From assembly GCA_033239125.1 (NCBI GenBank), contig BSWB01000006.1, forward strand, positions 113,010,242-113,074,241: a stretch of DNA of 64,000 bases, read 5' to 3'. Below the pieces are notes generated by a model, which saw only the letters and a program-made list of their open reading frames with translations, did no database searches and was not told the DNA's origin. The translations under genes were made by a program, and so were the position numbers. Below, in pieces: positions 59,408-64,000 of this stretch; position 1 is the stretch's first letter, and each line of letters starts with the position of its first letter. The DNA is from Fagopyrum homotropicum. Lineage: Eukaryota > Streptophyta > Magnoliopsida > Caryophyllales > Polygonaceae.

Positions 59408-60809
59408 AACTCATGCTATTATAGCAAACATATAATGCACACACCACTCATGCATACACCCAATATAAGGATGGTAGCTAAGTAAGTCCTACGGACTTAC
59501 CTCAACCTCGTACTCAGCTCAACCACAACAACTTCCAATCCTGAGAGAGGGGCACTGCCTAATAACAAGGCATAAAGATATATCAGACTCTATTCATCAA
59601 AGGGGTCACACCTAGACCCAAAGGGATCCATAAGGATCATACTCAATCTATGAGCCTCACAACCAACTAAACCTCAATATCTCAGCATAACTCACAATTC
59701 CTCAAATCTCAAGGTAGTATCTAATCAATATTCCTCAATCTCAATTTTAATCCTAATTTAATTAATTAACCTGTAATTAATTAATTAGATTTTGCCAGAA
59801 TAACGTTTTGCCCGCAGGCAATTTCTAAATCCACCTGTCATCAGATTTCATCAAACAAACTATCCATAATCACCAGAATAATATAACGACCATAATGGAA
59901 TTTCTAATTATCCATTTTGACAAGCCTAAAGTCAATTTAGGCCAAATCGCAGTACGGAAAACGAATAAATTCATAACTTATTCGTTACTAACCCGATTGA
60001 CGATCTGAAAGAAGATTCGGAAACACACCGACGCAAGCTACGCATGGACAACATCAAATTTACCGGAATCTGAGCGACGGAACCGTCCTGGTGACATATA
60101 TGCTCAACCAGCCCTCCATATACTCGGAAATGCAGAAACTCGGTACCGATATGAAGAGAATGAAGAGAGGAATCCAGAAACTCAAACGGAATTGAAATCG
60201 GAATAGAAACGGAGAGTAGATCTGAGTTTGAAGGTTGAGAGAAATCAGAGTTTTTACGAGGAAACGTGAAATGAAATGAATTAATAAAGGATTTTCCGCT
60301 ATTTATAGTGAAGTCGATGATTATCCTTTAGCTAAGTCGATAATTATCCTTTATCCGATCCAAAGGCGGGTCGAACCTCCTTCTCCAAACTTCTCGAGAT
60401 TGGAACATTAAATCTGGAATATTGTAGGGATAATTATTCCACAACTGCCTCGGAAAACGTGTATTCCTAAGCTGTCTTTCTTAGCCGTTAAGAAACGAAA
60501 TAGCGACTCTTTTGGCCGTTTTGCCTCTCCATGTTATTTCATATCTAGGACATATCTGATGTCCTGATCATTTCTCTCAACTGCATTTTTATTAATTGGA
60601 GCTCCCAAATGCTCCAAATAACACCGGAGGGTAAAAATAATTACCCGGGGAAAAAGTAAAAATTTTCCCAAACGTCCAAAATTACGCTAGGAACATAACG
60701 GTGGGACTGATACTCATCACTTGCGAAATCTTCGCGAGCTATATGTGAATTACTATAAACGATTAAGTTAATCAACATTAATTAAAATTCGAAAATCCTA
60801 GCTATTACA
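59408..60809 (-). repeat. Tk3 5' LTR, outer part
   Basis: Continues the 5' LTR after Ath-P (first five bases of the flank, 59403-59407, are the duplicated ACGAC). The donor-like hairpin is at 59482-59500 and the TATA-like CTATAAATAG (minus) near 60299-60308. It ends CTAGCTATTACA, followed by the duplication GTTGA. Confidence 0.93.
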
Positions 60810-60814
60810 GTTGA

Positions 60815-61006
60815 ACTCTCAAACCAGTTTGACGGAAGCCCCGTCTTGGCAAAGATTTCTGCGTCATTTAGATAATCTGGAGAACTTGAGCTTGAATCAA
60901 ACCCTGAGCTTGAATCTGAGTTTGAGTCGGATGAAATCTGAACTACTCTTTGTCTTTTGGAGGGATATGATGTTGCCTCATCCACTGAAGATCTCTTAGA
61001 TGCCAT
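60815..61006 (-). pseudogene. Sire1 env-like ORF, N-terminal portion
   Basis: ATG at 61006-61004: MASKRSSVDEATSYPSKRQR, a nuclear-signal-like basic stretch, then a Ser/Asp-rich run and AKTGLPSNWF. Tk3 cuts the ORF here; it resumes at 39773. The ORF lies after pol, as usual for Sirevirus. The upstream open stretch (to 61138) is probably leader. Confidence 0.65.
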
Positions 61007-61018
61007 GAGAAATATTTG

Positions 61019-61420
61019 AGAGGAAGGCGAAGAGGGTTTGTGAAAACAACGAAATAGTAAAGCACCGTACTTTCGAAGGGAAAAAGAAGCGGAAGAGATA
61101 AAGAAGGAAGAGAAGTGGTTTTTAAGGGAAGAAGTCATATCAACGTAAGATCACTAAGATATTCAAGATCTTGGGAAACTCATTGTTGATTAAAATTCTT
61201 TCCATAAATTTTGGTAACCACTTTTCAAAATCCTTTGAATCTGATAATAAAGCCTTTTGAAATTCCTTTTAAAGAACAAAAATTAGATAATTTCATATCT
61301 AAAAGATATGAATTTCTAATTGATCTGTTTTATTAATGTACCCTTTGAAACATGTTTCAAGGCCCTTGAAAACATCAATTGGGCTATATACGTAGGAACA
61401 AATAAACTCGTTCACTCCCC
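61019..61420 (-). other. Sire1 spacer between pol and the env-like ORF
   Basis: No ORF supported. It contains a palindrome cassette at 61344-61371: arm TTTGAAA, then TTTCAAGGCCCTTGAAA, arms 21 bp apart. Confidence 0.6.
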
Positions 61421-62083
61421 CTACGTTAATGTTTCCTTGTTCAACATATCAAGTTCCAATCTAATAAAATTAAATTGTTCATCAGGAAGAGATTTGATAA
61501 AGATATTTGCAAGTTGTAAGTTAGTAGATATAAAAGAAATCGAAACATCACCTTTTTCAACATGATCACGTATGAAGTGATGCCTTACATCAATATGCTT
61601 GGTCCTTGAATGCTGCACGGGATTTTTGGTTATCGAAATAGCACTAGTATTATCACATTTTATAGGAATACCATTTAAATCAAAGCCAAGATCACGGAGT
61701 TGTTAAGCAATCCATAGAATTTGTGCACAACAGGCTCCTGCAGCTATATATTCAGCTTCGGTTGTGGATAGGGCAACAAAATTTTGCTTCTTGGAGTGTC
61801 AACTGATTAGGGATGACCCTAAGAATTGGCAACATCCATAAGTGCTTTTTCTATCAACCTTATAACCTGCAAAGTTTGCACCTGAATAGCTAACAAGATG
61901 AAACGAGCTTTGATGTGGATACAATAACCCTAGATTCTTAGTGCCATTGAGAAACCAAAAGATTCTTTTCTCAGCTATCAAGTGTGACTCTTTAGGATCA
62001 ACTTGAAATCTTGCACACATGCACACGCTAAACATAATGTCAGGACGACTAGCAGTTAGATACAGCAATGAACCTATCATACC
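61421..62083 (-). pseudogene. Sire1 RNase H
   Basis: Same frame as the RT. Motifs: MIGSLLYLTASRPDIMFSV, then the KKQNFVALSTTEAEYIAAG segment (about 61730-61798), DNTSAI-type CDNTSAISITKNP, and KHIDVRHHFIRD, all typical of copia RNase H. Stops include TGA at 61799-61801 where Trp is expected and a TAA near 61705. Confidence 0.85.
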
Positions 62084-62815
62084 TCAATACTCCTTTTGTA
62101 CTACACTTTTGTCATCCTTGTCATGGTCAAGCAAAAGTGTTGAACTCATAGGAGTCTTTGCAACCTTAGATTGATCCATTTTGTACTTTTTAAACAAGTC
62201 TTTAGTATACTTGCTTTGATTGAGAAAAATTCCTTTCTTTTCTTGTGAAACTTGAAGTCCAAGAAAGAAATTAAGCTCTCCCATTAGGCTCATTTCAAAT
62301 TCTCTGCACATAATATCTGCAAACTCCTTGCAAAGGGAATCTTTAGTAGCACCGAATAAAATATCATTGACGTAGATTTGTACTACTAGAATGGCGTTGC
62401 CTCTGGTCTTGATAAATAATGTTTTATCAATCAAACCTCTTTTGAATTTGTTTTCAAGAAGATATTTAGACAACCTTTCATACCAAGCTCGAGGAGTTTG
62501 TTTAAGACCATAAAGAGCTTTGTCCAATTTGAAAACGTGATCTGGAAATTCATCATTTTCAAAATCAGGAGGTTGAGCAACGTAGACTTCTTCTTCTAAG
62601 AAGCCATTTTGAAAAGCACATTTTACATATATTTGAAAAAGTTTTATGTTCATAAAAGATGCAAATGCAAGTAGCATACGTATGACTTCTAACCTGGCAA
62701 CTGGAGCAAAAGCATCCTCATAATCAATATCTTCTTCTTGGTTATAGCCTTGTGCTACAAGTCGTGCTTTATTTCGTATGACTTTGCCACTTTCATCCAA
62801 CTTATTTCAAAAGAC
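62084..62815 (-). pseudogene. Sire1 reverse transcriptase with lost active site
   Basis: Motifs in order: KARLVAQGYNQEEDIDYEDA, FAPVARLEVIRMLLAFA, VYVAQPPDFE, KALYGLKQTPRAWYERL, GELNFFLGLQVSQ. Two catalytic positions are changed: QIYVKCAF has Tyr where DVK is usual, and IYVNDILFGA has Asn where YVDD is usual. The TGA at 62084-62086 replaces an expected Arg. Two further TGA codons (62807-62809 and 62816-62818) separate it from the integrase segment. Confidence 0.9.
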
Positions 62816-64000
62816 TCATTTTGTGCTAATGACGGATTGGTGTTTTGGTCTTGAAGTAAGAGTCCAGACCTTGTTTCTCTCAAATTCGTTTAGTTCATTT
62901 TGCATGGCAATGATCCAATCAGGTTCTTGAAGAGCTTGGACGTAGTTCTTTGGTTCGACAAGAGACACAAAAGCGGAGAAGGCACATAGATTGTTCACTT
63001 TAGATCGAGTTTGAACTCCAGCGTTTGGATAAGAGATCACATTCACTTGTGGATGATATGAAGAGTGTTGAACTTTTCTTCTTTTGACAGATGGAACAGA
63101 TCCAGAAGGTTGAGCCTCATATGTTTGACTAGATTCAGGTACCGTTGATATATTACTCTTGGATCCAATCTCAATGCCAGCTTGAAGTTGAGTTTCAAGC
63201 CCTTGAAACGGAGTCCTGTTATCACAGTTTTCTGTTTCAAGGTCTTGAAGATGTGTTTCAAGGTCTTGAGGGTTTTCTTCGGTATCTTGAATCTTTTCCT
63301 GCATATTCTTTTCTTGATCTTTAGGATCTTTCTCTTCATCTGAATTATGATCTTCTCGTTGATTTAGATTTAGATCTACAAAACTCTCACTCAAAGTACC
63401 ATCATTGTTTTCATCAAAAATAATATGAATGCTTTCCTCAACAATTTTGGTACGTTTGTTATAGACACGATAAGCTTTACTATTTGAAGCATATCCAATG
63501 AATATTGTTTCATCACTACGTGCATCAAATTTCCCAAGGTTATCTTTGCCATTGTTATGAACAAAACAAGTAAATCCAAAGGGTTTGAAATATGAAATAT
63601 TTGGTTTTCTTCCTTTAAAGAGTTCATAGGGAGTCTTTTTCAAGATAGGGCGAATTAAACATCTATTCAAAATATAATTTGCAGTGTTCACTACTTCAGC
63701 CCAAAAACTTTTTGGCAAGTTGTTTCCTAAAAGCATCGTCCTAGACATATCCTCAAGAGTGCGGTTCTTACGTTCCACAACTCCGTTTTGTTGAGAAGTT
63801 CTAGAAGCTGAAAAGTTATGTGAAATACCATATTTTACACAAAACAAATCAAACTTTAGTTGATCAAATTCTCTACCATGATCACTTCTTATTGAAACAA
63901 TTGGTAGGTTTTTCAAAGATTGTAACTCCTTACATAATTTTTAAAACTCAAATAATGCTTCAGACTTTTCTCATAGAAATAAAATCCATGTGAAACGAGA
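62816..64000 (-). pseudogene. Sire1 integrase, partial at window edge
   Basis: The catalytic core shows IRSDHGREF (Asp) and TSQQNGVVERKNRT (Glu), then FWAEVVNTANYILNR, TPYELFKGRKPNISYFKPFG and FIGYASNSKAYRVYNKRT, the Sirevirus arrangement. The linker towards RT (63185-63400) is acidic and holds three in-frame palindromes translating as QGLE/QDLE repeats (63193-63208, 63235-63249, 63256-63270). Right of 63916 the same frame continues to the window edge through two stops (SRFTWILFL visible). The first catalytic Asp and the zinc domain are off the window. Confidence 0.88.
63193..63270. repeat. In-frame TTTCAAGGYCTTGAAA palindromes in Sire1 pol
   Basis: Copies at 63193-63208, 63235-63249 and 63256-63270, with an extra arm at 63182. 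Offsets between equal arms are 21 or 42 bp, i.e. whole codons and whole helical turns. Confidence 0.85.

Larger units (their letters stand above)
39779..60809 (-). mobile_element. Tk3: chromovirus, minus strand, carrying Ath-P in its 5' LTR
   Basis: The target duplication GTTGA is at 39774-39778 and 60810-60814. The 3' LTR is 39779-41910 (2132 bp). The 5' LTR is 46881-47609 plus 59408-60809 (2131 bp in total). The LTRs differ by only about two bases per hundred in the stretch I compared (39779-40170 against 46881-47272). Yet the internal 5 kb retains no long frame, so the copied element was already defective. Confidence 0.93.
36973..64000 (-). mobile_element. Sire1: Sirevirus-type Ty1/copia element, partial, interrupted by Tk3
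   Basis: 3' LTR (36973-38213), polypurine tract, an env-like ORF region (38214-39778 and 60815-61018), then RNase H, RT and integrase reading leftward from the window edge. Integrase before RT marks Ty1/copia; the extra ORF after pol and the motif RSDHGREF mark Sirevirus. Gag, protease and the 5' LTR lie right of the window. Tk3 occupies 39779-60809. The candidate left target duplication is GTAGG (36968-36972), not checkable here. Confidence 0.9.

Overview
The window is plant nuclear DNA made almost entirely of nested transposable elements. I found no host gene, rRNA, tRNA or CRISPR array. The lineages present are Ty3/gypsy Athila, Ty3/gypsy chromovirus (Tekay/Del-like), Ty1/copia Sirevirus, an L1-type LINE and non-autonomous hAT elements. 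This mix suggests a gene-poor, probably pericentromeric region of a flowering plant, most likely a eudicot; the species cannot be told. Every coding region is broken. Labels used below: Ath-A, Ath-H, Ath-P (Athila-type); Tk1, Tk2, Tk3 (chromoviruses); Sire1; LINE1; hAT-a, hAT-b, hAT-c.

Left part (1-18150). A forward, coding-poor Athila derivative (Ath-H) is the host layer. It has two head-to-tail internal regions (about 1796-2007 plus 11919-12990, and 13041-16350), one LTR (16351-18105) and a decayed primer-binding site. Into it went Ath-A (only its 5' LTR, 39-1795, is in view; the body lies to the left), Tk1 (2040-11918) and hAT-a (15326-16031, perfect 8-bp target duplication). Tk1 is readable as one gag-pol frame carrying one early frameshift and 11 nonsense codons.

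Middle part (18150-36972). An LTR-like remnant of unknown lineage (about 18150-19015) and AT-rich sequence are followed by a minus-strand LINE split into three blocks (36972-36558, 35412-34217, 20947-20820). Tk2 (20948-34216, TSD AAAAT) and hAT-b (35413-36557) sit in the LINE. Tk2's left LTR holds hAT-c (21498-25170, TSD GTCATATC), which itself holds a solo chromovirus LTR (21944-23987, TSD ATAAT).

Right part (36973-64000). Sire1 (minus strand, running off the right edge) abuts the LINE. Its 3' env-like ORF is split by Tk3 (39779-60809, TSD GTTGA). The 5' LTR of Tk3 is split by Ath-P (47610-59402, TSD ACGAC). Tk3's other LTR preserves the exact empty site of the Ath-P insertion, which confirms the nesting.

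Most notable: four unrelated or diverged LTR-retrotransposon families here each carry their own short GGCC-cored palindromic phrase: CCACGGCCGTGG in Ath-A/Ath-H, CCTCGGYCGAGG in Ath-P, TCAAGGCCTTGA in Sire1, and ATCTCG-CC-CGAGAT in the remnant. The words differ but the arrangement is shared: a full palindrome with one or two half-sites set off mostly by 20-21 bp, sometimes 30-31 bp. These cassettes occur in LTRs, untranslated regions and in frame inside coding linkers. A second layer (a 16-bp word repeated four times at conserved spacing in Athila LTRs, a splice-donor-like hairpin shared by all chromovirus LTRs, and a covarying hairpin array in Tk3) suggests selected structure in the non-coding parts of these elements.
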